From SIRX01 sp965213905 (GTDB lineage Bacteria > Actinomycetota > Rubrobacteria > Rubrobacterales > Rubrobacteraceae), in NCBI GenBank assembly GCA_965213905.1, contig OZ243922.1, positions 248,001 to 312,000 on the forward strand: 64,000 bases of DNA, written 5' to 3'. The notes below the pieces were generated by a model, which saw only the letters and a program-made list of their open reading frames with translations, was not told the DNA's origin and made no database searches. The position numbers and the translations under genes were made by a program. Position 1 is the first letter of the stretch. The number at the start of each line of letters is the position of its first letter. Shown piece after piece: positions 26,404-33,712 of the stretch.

Positions 26404-26724
26404 ATGCCGGACTACTTGCCGGAGGTATACCAGCAGTTCGAGAGGCGTTTTCCGGCGGTCAAGGAGGCGTTCGATTCCCTGGGGGCCGCCGAGCACGAGG
26501 CCGGGCCGCTCGGTGAGAAGGAGCGGCGTTTGGTAAAGCTGGGAATCGCCGTCGGGGCCGAATCGGAGGGTGCCGTGCGGTCCCACGTCCGTAAACTGCT
26601 CGGCATCGGGGCTTCGCAGGAGGAGATCCTGCACGCCATCGTCCTCGCTCTTACGACCATCGGCTTCCCCGCCACGAATGCGGCCCTGGGCTGGGCCGAA
26701 GAGGTGCTCGAAGAAGAAGCCTGA
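26404..26724 (+). CDS. Carboxymuconolactone decarboxylase/AhpD-like protein lacking the redox cysteines
   Basis: A 106-residue all-helical protein. LGEKERRLVKLGIAVGAESEGAVRSHVRKLLGIG and EILHAIVLALTTIGFPATNAAL match the carboxymuconolactone decarboxylase family. In AhpD-like members the middle segment carries CxxC before the conserved His; here that place reads EGAVRSH and the whole protein contains no cysteine, so thiol peroxidase chemistry is unlikely. ATG is preceded by AAAGGAGCGACGC. It may bind a small ligand or cofactor; the role is unknown. Confidence 0.78.
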   Translation: MPDYLPEVYQQFERRFPAVKEAFDSLGAAEHEAGPLGEKERRLVKLGIAVGAESEGAVRSHVRKLLGIGASQEEILHAIVLALTTIGFPATNAALGWAEEVLEEEA

Positions 26725-26818
26725 AACGGCTTAAGAGCGAGCTATCACAGAGATTTTCTTTTTCGCGTGGGAGAGTGTCGGCGTAGTTCGAACTAACCAT
26801 CGATAGAATGGGAGCACC

Positions 26819-26968
26819 GTGACCGAGAAGAAGCATCCAGAGCAGCGGGAACAACAGACCGAGAAGCACCCGGACACCGAAGCGGGCAAGGATGCGACCG
26901 ACGAAAAGGTCGCGGAAGAAGAAGAAAGCGGCGGAGCCTTGCCCCAGAACCGCCCGGACGAAGAATAA
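26819..26968 (+). CDS. Small acidic, highly charged protein (49 residues)
   Basis: GTG at 26819 preceded by GGGAG with a five-base gap opens a 49-codon frame ending at TAA 26966. The product is almost entirely Glu, Lys, Asp, Gln and Thr (for example EKKHPEQREQQTEKHPD and VAEEEES) with no hydrophobic core, so it is probably disordered. It ends two bases before the start of the SRPBCC gene, which supports cotranslation. No family is known to me. Confidence 0.5.
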   Translation: MTEKKHPEQREQQTEKHPDTEAGKDATDEKVAEEEESGGALPQNRPDEE

Positions 26969-26970
26969 GC

Positions 26971-27450
26971 GTGAAAGAGTACGAGAAGGAAAAGCGGATA
27001 CAAGCCCCGGCGGGCGCGGTCTTCGCCTGGCTCTCGGACGTGGGCAACCTCTCCCACTACCTACCGCCCGTAAAAGAAGCGGCGCTCACCGAGCCTTCGG
27101 CTTCGGACTCCCCCGGCCGGCGCAAAGTCTGGATGAAGGTCGAGATCCCCGGCCGCTACGAGGCCGAAGGGGAGGGCTACTTTAGCGTAGACGGGGACTC
27201 CCGCCACATGGAATGGGGCGCCGAGTGGGGCCGCGACTACTCCGGCTGGCTCACGGTCTCCGAAGACGACAGCGCCGAGAGCACGGTTACGGTGCACCTC
27301 AACTTCGGCCCCCGCTCGGCGGAGGAAGAGGAAGACACCGGCGGAGAAACAGACCCCTTCGAGGAAGGAATAGAGGCGACGCTCGAATCCATCCGGCGCC
27401 AGATCGAGGAGGGCTCCGGCAAAGTAGACCCGACCCCGCCAGACGGGTAA
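26971..27450 (+). CDS. SRPBCC-superfamily (START-like) ligand-binding protein
   Basis: A 159-residue protein starting KEYEKEKRIQAPAGAVFAWLSDVGNLSHYLPPV, the usual first strand and helix of polyketide-cyclase/dehydrase-like SRPBCC proteins. A beta-rich middle (YEAEGEGYFSVDGDSRHMEWG) and a C-terminal long helix (GIEATLESIRRQIEEG) follow. Such proteins bind hydrophobic ligands in a helix-grip fold. An acidic insertion (SAEEEEDTGGETDPFEE) is unusual. It starts at GTG two bases after the small acidic gene. Confidence 0.75.
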   Translation: MKEYEKEKRIQAPAGAVFAWLSDVGNLSHYLPPVKEAALTEPSASDSPGRRKVWMKVEIPGRYEAEGEGYFSVDGDSRHMEWGAEWGRDYSGWLTVSEDDSAESTVTVHLNFGPRSAEEEEDTGGETDPFEEGIEATLESIRRQIEEGSGKVDPTPPDG

Positions 27451-27472
27451 ACGCGCGTCGTACAATAGAAGG

Positions 27473-28174
27473 GTGACACGCCGCCTTTCTTCCAAAACTT
27501 CTAAAAAATGGGCGTTCCTGGTCCTGTTCGGCGCGATGCTGGTCGTCGCCGGGTGCGGCCCCGTAGACGACGTGCGCTGGGAGGAGCCGGCGTGCCCGCG
27601 GGGCGTCGGCCACGGCTTTTGGGACTTCCGCTGGTTCGAAGGCGACGAGTCTGGGAACGCCGACACCGGTGCGGAAAGACTCTTGAACCGTCCCAACTTC
27701 GGCGCGACGCCCGAAGCGGCCGGAGACCTAAGAGACGGGATCGTGGACGGGCGCATGATCTCCACCCTCCTGACCGTGTCCAGAGAACACCGCATCTGCG
27801 TCCAGACTTTCAAAGAAGGCCATCGCTTTCTGCCGGGCGTCGAGGACGGCCCCACCATCCCCGAGGGTTACGGCGACGCCGGCGGCCTGCCAAACACCCA
27901 CTACTTCGGCCGCGCCGCCGACATCTGGTGGATAGACGGCGAACCCGTGGAAGGCAACGGGAAGAAACCGGCTGTCCTGGACGTGGGCCGAACACTCGCC
28001 AATATGCAACCGGCGCAACGGCCGGACCAGATCATCGGCCCGCCCGGCTGGACAAAACGTCTCGGCTACAAATTCGAGAGAGGTTGGATCACCGCCCAGG
28101 ACCAAGTCGACCTGCACAAAGACCACCTGCATCTCGGCTACCGGAACGAAACCGGGACCAGCAACACCCGCTGA
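27473..28174 (+). CDS. Putative lipoprotein with M15-peptidase-like zinc motif
   Basis: A 233-residue protein with a charged N-terminus, a hydrophobic stretch and a lipobox LVVAGC (Cys 28), so it is predicted to be an exported lipoprotein. Near residue 143 it reads THYFGRAADIW, and near 217 DHLHLGY. Together these resemble the H-x(6)-D and H-x-H metal ligands of D-Ala-D-Ala carboxypeptidase (M15/VanY-like) enzymes. A peptidoglycan-related peptidase role is therefore possible but not proved. It starts at GTG. Four cysteines remain in the mature part. Confidence 0.55.
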   Translation: MTRRLSSKTSKKWAFLVLFGAMLVVAGCGPVDDVRWEEPACPRGVGHGFWDFRWFEGDESGNADTGAERLLNRPNFGATPEAAGDLRDGIVDGRMISTLLTVSREHRICVQTFKEGHRFLPGVEDGPTIPEGYGDAGGLPNTHYFGRAADIWWIDGEPVEGNGKKPAVLDVGRTLANMQPAQRPDQIIGPPGWTKRLGYKFERGWITAQDQVDLHKDHLHLGYRNETGTSNTR

Positions 28175-28311
28175 GCCCAAACGAGCCCGGCGGACCAAGT
28201 TCATGCTGTTGGTCCGAAAAGACACTGCCCGACTTCCGGCCCTGATCTATACTTTGCTGCGAATAGAATTTCTAAAACCGTAACCGGCAGGAGATAGAGG
28301 ATGGCCGCAAA

Positions 28312-29178
28312 GTGAGCGAAAGAACGGACGATAGATGGTCTTTTCGAAGACCGTTCTCTGCTTTCTCCCGATCCTCCCCCTACAAAACCCGTGAGCCGGT
28401 CGTGCTCGTAAACGGGCTGGCCGAGCAGGCGGAGAGTTGGTTCGCAAACCGGGCGTACTGGTCCCGGCACTTCGACGTAAAGGTGCCGGAGCTACTCGTC
28501 TACGACGGCGACGCCCTCCACGACCACCTCGCCGCCGGCGGCGAAGTTACCGTTGATTACCTCGTCGGGCGGCTCTCCGACTACCTGGACCACTACGTCC
28601 AGAACCCGCCATACAACTTGGTGGGGTCCAGCCTCGGCGGCCAGGTCATCCTCACCTACGCCGCCCGCAACCCCGAGAAAGTCGCCCGCCTCGTCCTGAT
28701 TTGTGCCTCCGGCCTCGCCGGCGAAGAGAACCTCCCCGTAGTCGAGGGCGTCCGCCGCAGCCGGTACGACACCCTCGTCGAGTCGGTCTTCCACTCCAAA
28801 CGCTTCGCCACCGACGGCCTCGTAAACGTCGTCGCCGCCAAACTCCAGAACCGCCGCTGGAAAAAAGGCGCGCTCCGGACCTTGCGGGGCACCGTCGGCC
28901 ACTCTGTCACGGATATCTTGGAACAAGTACCCCACCCGAGCCTCGCCATCTGGGGCGCCCAAGACGACGTGATCTCCGACGTACCCGGCTCCATCCGCGC
29001 CGCCTCCCGGATGCCCCTCGCCCGCCAGCTAGTCCTCCCCAACTGCGGCCACGCCCCGCAGATCGAGAAGTCCCGCCAGGTCAACCAACTCGTCGCCCGC
29101 TTCCTCGACGACAAGCTAAAAACCATCCCGAAAGCCCTCACCCCCGCCCTATCTCCCCACCAACCTCACCCTCGATAA
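28312..29178 (+). CDS. Alpha/beta hydrolase
   Basis: A 288-residue hydrolase. VVLVNGLAEQAESW is the oxyanion region, LVGSSLGGQVILTYAA (about residue 112) the nucleophile elbow, WGAQDDVISD the acid and LPNCGHAPQIEKS the histidine. It resembles the 2-hydroxymuconate-semialdehyde-hydrolase-like group. The GTG start overlaps a four-codon mini-frame, ATG GCC GCA AAG TGA at 28301-28315, which lies behind the stronger AGGAG site. The last 17 residues (after DDKLKTIPK) look unconserved. A TATACT near 28247 could be the -10. Confidence 0.8.
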   Translation: MSERTDDRWSFRRPFSAFSRSSPYKTREPVVLVNGLAEQAESWFANRAYWSRHFDVKVPELLVYDGDALHDHLAAGGEVTVDYLVGRLSDYLDHYVQNPPYNLVGSSLGGQVILTYAARNPEKVARLVLICASGLAGEENLPVVEGVRRSRYDTLVESVFHSKRFATDGLVNVVAAKLQNRRWKKGALRTLRGTVGHSVTDILEQVPHPSLAIWGAQDDVISDVPGSIRAASRMPLARQLVLPNCGHAPQIEKSRQVNQLVARFLDDKLKTIPKALTPALSPHQPHPR

Positions 29179-29233
29179 CTTTTCGCTTTTAGTGATCCGG
29201 GCGTTTGGAGATGTTTCCTCCAGGGAAGTCTCT

Positions 29234-29239
29234 TATAAT
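29234..29239 (+). promoter_or_regulatory. Probable -10 box before the DUF2795 gene
   Basis: A perfect TATAAT lies 34 bases before the ATG at 29273. No good -35 is seen 16-18 bases upstream, so the promoter is only partly supported. Confidence 0.4.
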
Positions 29240-29272
29240 CGGCGGGAGAACAAGCAAAGAAAGGCATAAGTC

Positions 29273-29473
29273 ATGGACTTCATTAGAAAGTACCTCCCCA
29301 AGAACTTCGAGCAGTATCTACAGGGGATAGAATTCCCGATCGGTAAACAAGAGCTAATGGACAAGCTAGAGCAGAACGGCGCGCCGGGCGTCGTGGTGAA
29401 CCAGATCCGCAAGCGCCTCCCCGAGGGCGAGTACCAGAGCCCCCAAGACCTCGCCAAGAAGTTGAGGGGCTAG
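29273..29473 (+). CDS. DUF2795-family small protein
   Basis: A 66-residue soluble protein. IEFPIGKQELMDKLEQNGAP and VVNQIRKRLPEGEYQSPQDL match the DUF2795 family of small helical proteins common in actinobacteria, whose function is not known. ATG is preceded by AAAGGCATAAGTC. A TATAAT box 34 bases upstream suggests its own promoter. It is convergent with the HigA-like gene, with four bases between stops. Confidence 0.75.
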   Translation: MDFIRKYLPKNFEQYLQGIEFPIGKQELMDKLEQNGAPGVVVNQIRKRLPEGEYQSPQDLAKKLRG

Positions 29474-29477
29474 CCGG

Positions 29478-29762
29478 TCAAACACCCGCCAGCGGACGTA
29501 TCCGCCCTATCTCTTCTCCCACCTGGTCCTTCACCATCTCCCGTTGGTGGTACGCTTGGGTGTTCGTCCAGTAACTTTCGCTCATGCTGAAGTATCGGGA
29601 AAAGCGCAGGGCCGTACCCGCGCTTGTGCCGCGCTGCTCCCGAACAATGGCGCCGATGCGTTGCTCCGGCACACCGATGTCCTTCGCCAGCCGGTAGACG
29701 GTTATCCTCATCGGTTCCAGAAACTCTGTTCGCAACAACTCTCCCGGATGCACCGGGGCCAT
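29478..29762 (-). CDS. higA: HigA-family antitoxin (XRE helix-turn-helix), toxin partner decayed
   Basis: A 94-residue protein starting PVHPGELLRTEFLEPMRITVYRLAKDIGV, the standard beginning of HigA addiction-module antitoxins. A helix-turn-helix (about 23-44) and ALRFSRYFSMSESYWTNTQAYHQRE follow. In HigBA modules the toxin precedes the antitoxin. Upstream here only a short stretch reading KKIVDYH and stop remains, the typical HigB tail, so the antitoxin appears orphaned. The C-terminal GEEIGRIRPLAG is normal for the family. Confidence 0.8.
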   Translation of the reverse strand: MAPVHPGELLRTEFLEPMRITVYRLAKDIGVPEQRIGAIVREQRGTSAGTALRFSRYFSMSESYWTNTQAYHQREMVKDQVGEEIGRIRPLAGV

Positions 29763-29791
29763 AATCTTCTCAGCCGCTATCCTGCTCTTTT

Positions 29792-29851
29792 CTAGTGATA
29801 GTCTACAATCTTCTTACCAGCACACCGACTGTATGCGCTACGCTTGCAAGC
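29792..29851 (-). pseudogene. HigB toxin 3'-end remnant
   Basis: Just before higA on the same strand, one frame reads ACKRSAYSRCAGKKIVDYH and then TAG. HigB/RelE-type toxins of HigBA pairs end in a very similar way (CFRW, AY, then VEIVDYH). Only about 20 codons are recognisable, with no upstream part or start, so the toxin has been lost. The call rests on a short match and could be chance. Confidence 0.4.
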
Positions 29852-29870
29852 AGATAGGAGGTCAGCTCCG

Positions 29871-30017
29871 ATGCCACAACACGAGACTGATTGCGAGCAA
29901 TGGCCGGAGGGCTTTTTCGAGAATGTTCTTGGCGCGTGGGAGGGTGAGCTTCAGCGGCCGGCGCAAGGTGTTTACGAGGAACGCAAAGATCTCTCATACA
30001 ACAACCATCAGAGTTAA
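29871..30017 (+). CDS. Small antitoxin of a PIN-toxin module (48 residues)
   Basis: ATG at 29871 sits eight bases after a strong AGGAGGT and opens a 48-codon frame: MPQHETDCEQWPEGFFENV, then LGAWEGELQRPAQGVYEERKD. The W-P-E-G-F-F, G-x-W-x-G-E, R-P-x-Q-G-x-Y-E-x-R pattern is what I recall for short antitoxins paired with PIN-domain (VapC-like) ribonucleases, and a PIN toxin tail follows three bases later. It is intact apart from a possibly altered C-terminus (LSYNNHQS). It may no longer have a toxin to neutralise. Confidence 0.6.
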   Translation: MPQHETDCEQWPEGFFENVLGAWEGELQRPAQGVYEERKDLSYNNHQS

Positions 30018-30019
30018 GG

Positions 30020-30175
30020 GCGGACCTGGAACGGGCTGGTACGCCCATCGGTCCGAACGACCTCCCAATCACCGCTCTGGCCCGCTCCCGCGACCTCACC
30101 CTCGTGAGCCTCAATCGGCGGGAGTTCGCACGGGTCGCAGGGCTACGTTTTACGGGCTTCGGACGCTCTGCATAG
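30020..30175 (+). pseudogene. PIN-domain (VapC-like) toxin, C-terminal remnant
   Basis: Directly after the small antitoxin one frame reads ADLERAGTPIGPNDLPITAL, then ARSRDLTLVSLNRREFARV, AGLRF and a stop. This is the last third of a PIN-domain toxin: GTPIGPNDL carries a catalytic Asp, and TLVSLNRREFARVAGL matches the usual TLVTNNxREFxRVxGL. The first 90 or so residues, including the N-terminal DTN motif, are missing, and no start codon is near. A deletion joining the antitoxin to the toxin tail explains this. Confidence 0.7.
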
Positions 30176-30434
30176 ACGACAAATGTCTGGAAAAGAGTTC
30201 GACGGCCAAGCTGCCGGTCATCCATGTCTATCCAAGCTTCTTCGCCAGCAAATACTTCCTCATTTTCTCTAGATACATAAAGCCGCTACTGTTGCGGAGC
30301 ATAGAATATCAATGGTAGATGGAAACTCGCCAATAACGTACTATGCAGTTAGAGACATCAGATAAAAAGGATCGAATAGATAACGACTGAAAATCTCCGG
30401 CTGAGGTTTCCAGTCATACAGCAGGGAGCAAAAA
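30176..30434. other. AT-rich intergenic stretch, no gene recognised
   Basis: Base composition drops in GC from about 30180 onward and stays low through the DUF262 gene. On the minus strand a frame ending at 30228 gives GFMYLEKMRKYLLAKKLG, which might be the tail of a lost gene, but I recognise no family. The last 20 bases hold the GGGAG site of the DUF262 gene. Confidence 0.4.
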
Positions 30435-32294
30435 ATGGACTCAGGGATGACCACTTTTGGAAGCGACAAAGAAGCTCTTATGGAGCTTCTTGGATCAATT
30501 AGCTCCGGCAAGATACAGCTCCCTGACTTTCAAAGAGGATGGATTTGGGACGATGAGCACGTTCGTAGTTTACTTGCCAGCATATCGCTCTCTTATCCTA
30601 TCGGGGCTGTCATGTTACTTGAAACTGGCAACGAGGAAGTTCAGTTCAAGCCACGGCCTGTAGAAGGTGTGCGGCTCGAAAACCTTCCAGAACCTGATCT
30701 GCTGATTCTCGACGGCCAACAAAGGCTAACCTCTCTCTTTCAAGCATTGCTCATGGACGAACCTGTTTCGACTCGCGATGCACGTGGTAAGCCAATCAAG
30801 CGTTGGTACTATTTAGACATAAGCAAAGCTCTTGACCCCTTCGCAGACCGCGAAGAGGCAATAATTAGCGTTCCAGAAGATCGCAAAGTGCGAAACTTCC
30901 GGGGTCAAGTCTTAGGTGACTACTCCACAGTGGAAAAAGAATGCTCTTCGGAACTCCTGCCTATACGCCTATTATTAGATCAGACGGGGGGATTGTTAAA
31001 GTGGCAGACAAAATATGTACAAAATAACGATCCCGAACAACTCCAAGAACGCTTTGCTCGGTGGACACAGCTCGCTCAGAGTGTCATACAGAGATTTCAA
31101 ATGTACCAAGTGCCCTTGATCTCTCTGCGCAAAGAAACGCCCAAGGAAGCTGTCTGCCAAGTCTTTGAGAAGGTCAATACTGGAGGAGTGTCTCTTACTG
31201 TATTCGAACTCCTTACTGCTACCTACGCTGCAAACGATTACTCGTTACGTGATGACTGGGAAGGAAAGAAAGATCCTCAAGGTAGAAAAATTAGCCGAGG
31301 CCGGAAAGATCGGCTACAAGAACATAGTAGTTTGCTCAAGGTAATCGGTAGCACTGACTTGCTGCAGACAGTTACGCTCCTTGCTACCTATTTCAAAAAA
31401 CTAGAAAATCCCAGTAGTCCGGTGAGTTGCAAACGAAAGGACATACTACGTTTGCCACTAGATGAGTATAAGAAGTGGGTAGAGCCTGCAACTCGAGGGT
31501 TTGAAGAGGCAGCCAAGCTACTTTACGGTCAGAAAGTCTTTACTGATCGGGAATTGCCATACCGTACGCAAATTGTACCCCTAGCTGCTATCATGGCAAT
31601 TCTTGGTGAAAGGGTAGAAAATGCCGGGGTCAAAGCGGAGCTTGCGCGATGGTTCTGGTGCGGCGTATTCGGCGAATTATACGGTAGTGCTATAGAAACC
31701 AGATTCGCTAGAGATGTACAAGAGGTTCCAGCTTGGCTAGACAAAGGCGTAGAACCTAGCACTATAACGGAAGCGAATTTTGCACCTTCGCGTCTACTCA
31801 ACTTGAGAACCCGCAACAGTGCAGCGTACAAAGGCTTGCAGGCCTTCTTAATGCGAGATGATGGTCGTGACTTCAGAACTGGAGAAACCACAGACATACA
31901 TCGATACTTCGACGAAAGAATGGACGTGCACCACATTTTTCCACAGAAATGGTGCCGCACATATAACATTGAACCGAAAAGGTGTGATAGTGCGATAAAT
32001 AAAACCCCTTTGTCCTCGAAAACAAACCGTAAGATCGGTGGTAACGCGCCAAGCGTCTATCTAGTCAAGATACAAGAGGAAGCCAGAATTTCTGAAGAGC
32101 AAATGAATGAATTCCTGAGATCACACGCAATTGATCCGATAGCATTACGTGCTGACGACTTTGAAAAGGTTTTCTCTACCCGTGAGCAAACTCTACTGGG
32201 CAGAATAGAATCTGCTATGGGCAAGCCAATTGCTACGGATTCTAGCGAAGAGGAGGTCCTTGCACCTCTAGAATACGAGGAAACTTTCGCCTAA
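30435..32294 (+). CDS. DUF262 plus HNH (DUF1524) protein, putative anti-phage nuclease
   Basis: A 619-residue protein. The N-terminal DUF262 domain shows IQLPDFQRGWIWDDEHVRSL (about 26-45), SYPIGAVML and the nucleotide-binding motif LILDGQQRLTSLFQ (about 90). The C-terminal DUF1524/HNH nuclease has MDVHHIFPQKWC (about 496) and then NKTPLSSKTNRKIGG. This architecture is shared by GmrSD-type modification-dependent enzymes and SspE, which act against phage DNA. The gene is clearly richer in A/T, with codons unlike its neighbours, so it was probably acquired. No partner modification gene is adjacent. GGGAG precedes the ATG. Confidence 0.8.
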   Translation: MDSGMTTFGSDKEALMELLGSISSGKIQLPDFQRGWIWDDEHVRSLLASISLSYPIGAVMLLETGNEEVQFKPRPVEGVRLENLPEPDLLILDGQQRLTSLFQALLMDEPVSTRDARGKPIKRWYYLDISKALDPFADREEAIISVPEDRKVRNFRGQVLGDYSTVEKECSSELLPIRLLLDQTGGLLKWQTKYVQNNDPEQLQERFARWTQLAQSVIQRFQMYQVPLISLRKETPKEAVCQVFEKVNTGGVSLTVFELLTATYAANDYSLRDDWEGKKDPQGRKISRGRKDRLQEHSSLLKVIGSTDLLQTVTLLATYFKKLENPSSPVSCKRKDILRLPLDEYKKWVEPATRGFEEAAKLLYGQKVFTDRELPYRTQIVPLAAIMAILGERVENAGVKAELARWFWCGVFGELYGSAIETRFARDVQEVPAWLDKGVEPSTITEANFAPSRLLNLRTRNSAAYKGLQAFLMRDDGRDFRTGETTDIHRYFDERMDVHHIFPQKWCRTYNIEPKRCDSAINKTPLSSKTNRKIGGNAPSVYLVKIQEEARISEEQMNEFLRSHAIDPIALRADDFEKVFSTREQTLLGRIESAMGKPIATDSSEEEVLAPLEYEETFA

Positions 32295-32364
32295 CCCGAT
32301 AATCTAAGGTAGTGGCAGCTTTGCTTCCGCATATGAGGCCGAAATCGCTAAAGTAATTTGCCTC

Positions 32365-33117
32365 TTATCCAGCAACCTCCGCCATAACCTCATCCGAGAT
32401 ATCGAAGTTGGCATAAACTTCCTGTATGTCGTCGTTTTCTTCGAGGGCGTCTATGAGGCGGAGGGTCTGTTTGGCGGTCGCCGCGTCGAGGTCTATGGTG
32501 TTCTGGGGCTGCATGGTGACTTCGGCCCGCTCGTAGGGCATCTCCGCTGCTTCTAACCGCTCGCGCACGGCCATGAAGTCGCCCGGCTCCGTGATTATGC
32601 GGTAGTCGTTCTCCTGGGGCTCCATGTCCTCGGCACCGGCTTCGAGGACCAGCTCCATGAGGTCGTCCTCGTCCACTTCGTCGGCGGGGACCAGGATGAT
32701 GCCTTTGCGATCGAAGAGGTAGGCGACGGAGCCGGTCGTGCCCAGGTTGCCGCCGTTTTTGGAGAAGACGTGGCGCACGTCGGAGGCGGCCCGGTTGCGG
32801 TTGTCGGTCAGCACGTCTACGAGCACCGCGACGCCGCCGGGGGCGTAGCCTTCGTAGGTTATGCGCTCGAAGGTGTCGGCGTCGGAACCGGCGCCGGTGC
32901 CCTTCTCGATGGCGCGGGCGATGTTGTCGTTTGGCATGTTGCCGTCTTTGGCCTTGCTCACGGCCAAGGCGAGCGCCGGGTTCATGTCCGGGTCTCCCCC
33001 GCCCTCGCGGGCCGCCACCGTGATCGCGCGGGACAGTTTGCCGAAGAGCGCGCCGCGCTTGGCGTCGGCGGCCCCCTTCTTCCTCTTTATCGTGGACCAT
33101 TTACTGTGACCGCTCAA
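32365..33117 (-). CDS. yebC: YebC/PmpR-family DNA-binding/translation protein
   Basis: A 250-residue protein of the YebC/TACO1 family. It begins SGHSKWSTIKRKKGAADAKRG and has GGGDPDMNPALALAVSKAKDGNMPNDNIARAIEKG (split here by family blocks) and YEGYAPGGVAVLVDVLTDNRNR. Members act as transcription regulators and, by more recent work, help ribosomes at proline stretches. It starts at TTG inside the 3' end of pdxT (17-base overlap), so translation is coupled to the pdxST unit. In many actinobacteria it sits between pdxT and ruvC; here ruvC lies elsewhere in the window. Confidence 0.93.
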   Translation of the reverse strand: MSGHSKWSTIKRKKGAADAKRGALFGKLSRAITVAAREGGGDPDMNPALALAVSKAKDGNMPNDNIARAIEKGTGAGSDADTFERITYEGYAPGGVAVLVDVLTDNRNRAASDVRHVFSKNGGNLGTTGSVAYLFDRKGIILVPADEVDEDDLMELVLEAGAEDMEPQENDYRIITEPGDFMAVRERLEAAEMPYERAEVTMQPQNTIDLDAATAKQTLRLIDALEENDDIQEVYANFDISDEVMAEVAG

Positions 33118-33712
33118 TGCCGCACACCTCCTGCAAAAAGTATTCGTGAAACCTCGGATCGTCGGTAAGCTCGGGATGGAACGCCGTCACCAGGATTTTC
33201 TCACCCCGCGCCGCAACTACCCGTTCGTTTATCTTAGACAAAACTTCGACCCCCGGCCCGACGTCCTCGTAGAACGGCGCCCGGATAAACACCCCCGTGA
33301 ACGTCTCATCGAAACCCTCTACGTCTAGATCGGCCTCGAAGGAGTCCACCTGCCGCCCGAACCCGTTACGCTCGACCAGCGCGTTCATCAGGCCGAGCAA
33401 GGGCTGGCGTGGACCCGTTGTTGCGGAGGCCGCGAGCACCATCCCGGCGCATGTTCCCCACACCGGCCCCCCCTGGTAGAAATACGCCCGGATGCTGTCC
33501 AGCAAGCCGTACTCGACCATCATGCGCCCGATAGTCGTCGACTCGCCCCCCGGCACGATAATCCCCGCCAGCTCGTCTACGTCTTCTTGCTTCCGGACCT
33601 CGACGGGCTCGACGTTTAGAGTCTCCAGGATTCGGGCGTGCTCCCGGAAATCTCCCTGGAGTGCGAGTATCCCGATCCTCGGTCTGTCGCCGTTGTTCCC
33701 GTTACCAGCCAC
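33101..33712 (-). CDS. pdxT: Pyridoxal 5'-phosphate synthase glutaminase subunit PdxT
   Basis: A 203-residue class I glutamine amidotransferase that supplies ammonia to PdxS. Family motifs are IGILALQGDFREH (about 13-25), IIVPGGESTTIGRM, GTCAGMVLAA with the catalytic Cys, and TAFHPELTDD with the catalytic His-Glu pair. Length is normal. The start overlaps the end of pdxS and the stop overlaps the start of yebC. Confidence 0.95.
   Translation of the reverse strand: MAGNGNNGDRPRIGILALQGDFREHARILETLNVEPVEVRKQEDVDELAGIIVPGGESTTIGRMMVEYGLLDSIRAYFYQGGPVWGTCAGMVLAASATTGPRQPLLGLMNALVERNGFGRQVDSFEADLDVEGFDETFTGVFIRAPFYEDVGPGVEVLSKINERVVAARGEKILVTAFHPELTDDPRFHEYFLQEVCGIERSQ

Noticed and set aside
29803..30225. 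Minus-strand frame of 140 codons
   Set aside because: It is antisense to the small antitoxin and PIN-toxin remnant, and its sequence is Arg/Pro-rich low-complexity typical of a shadow.
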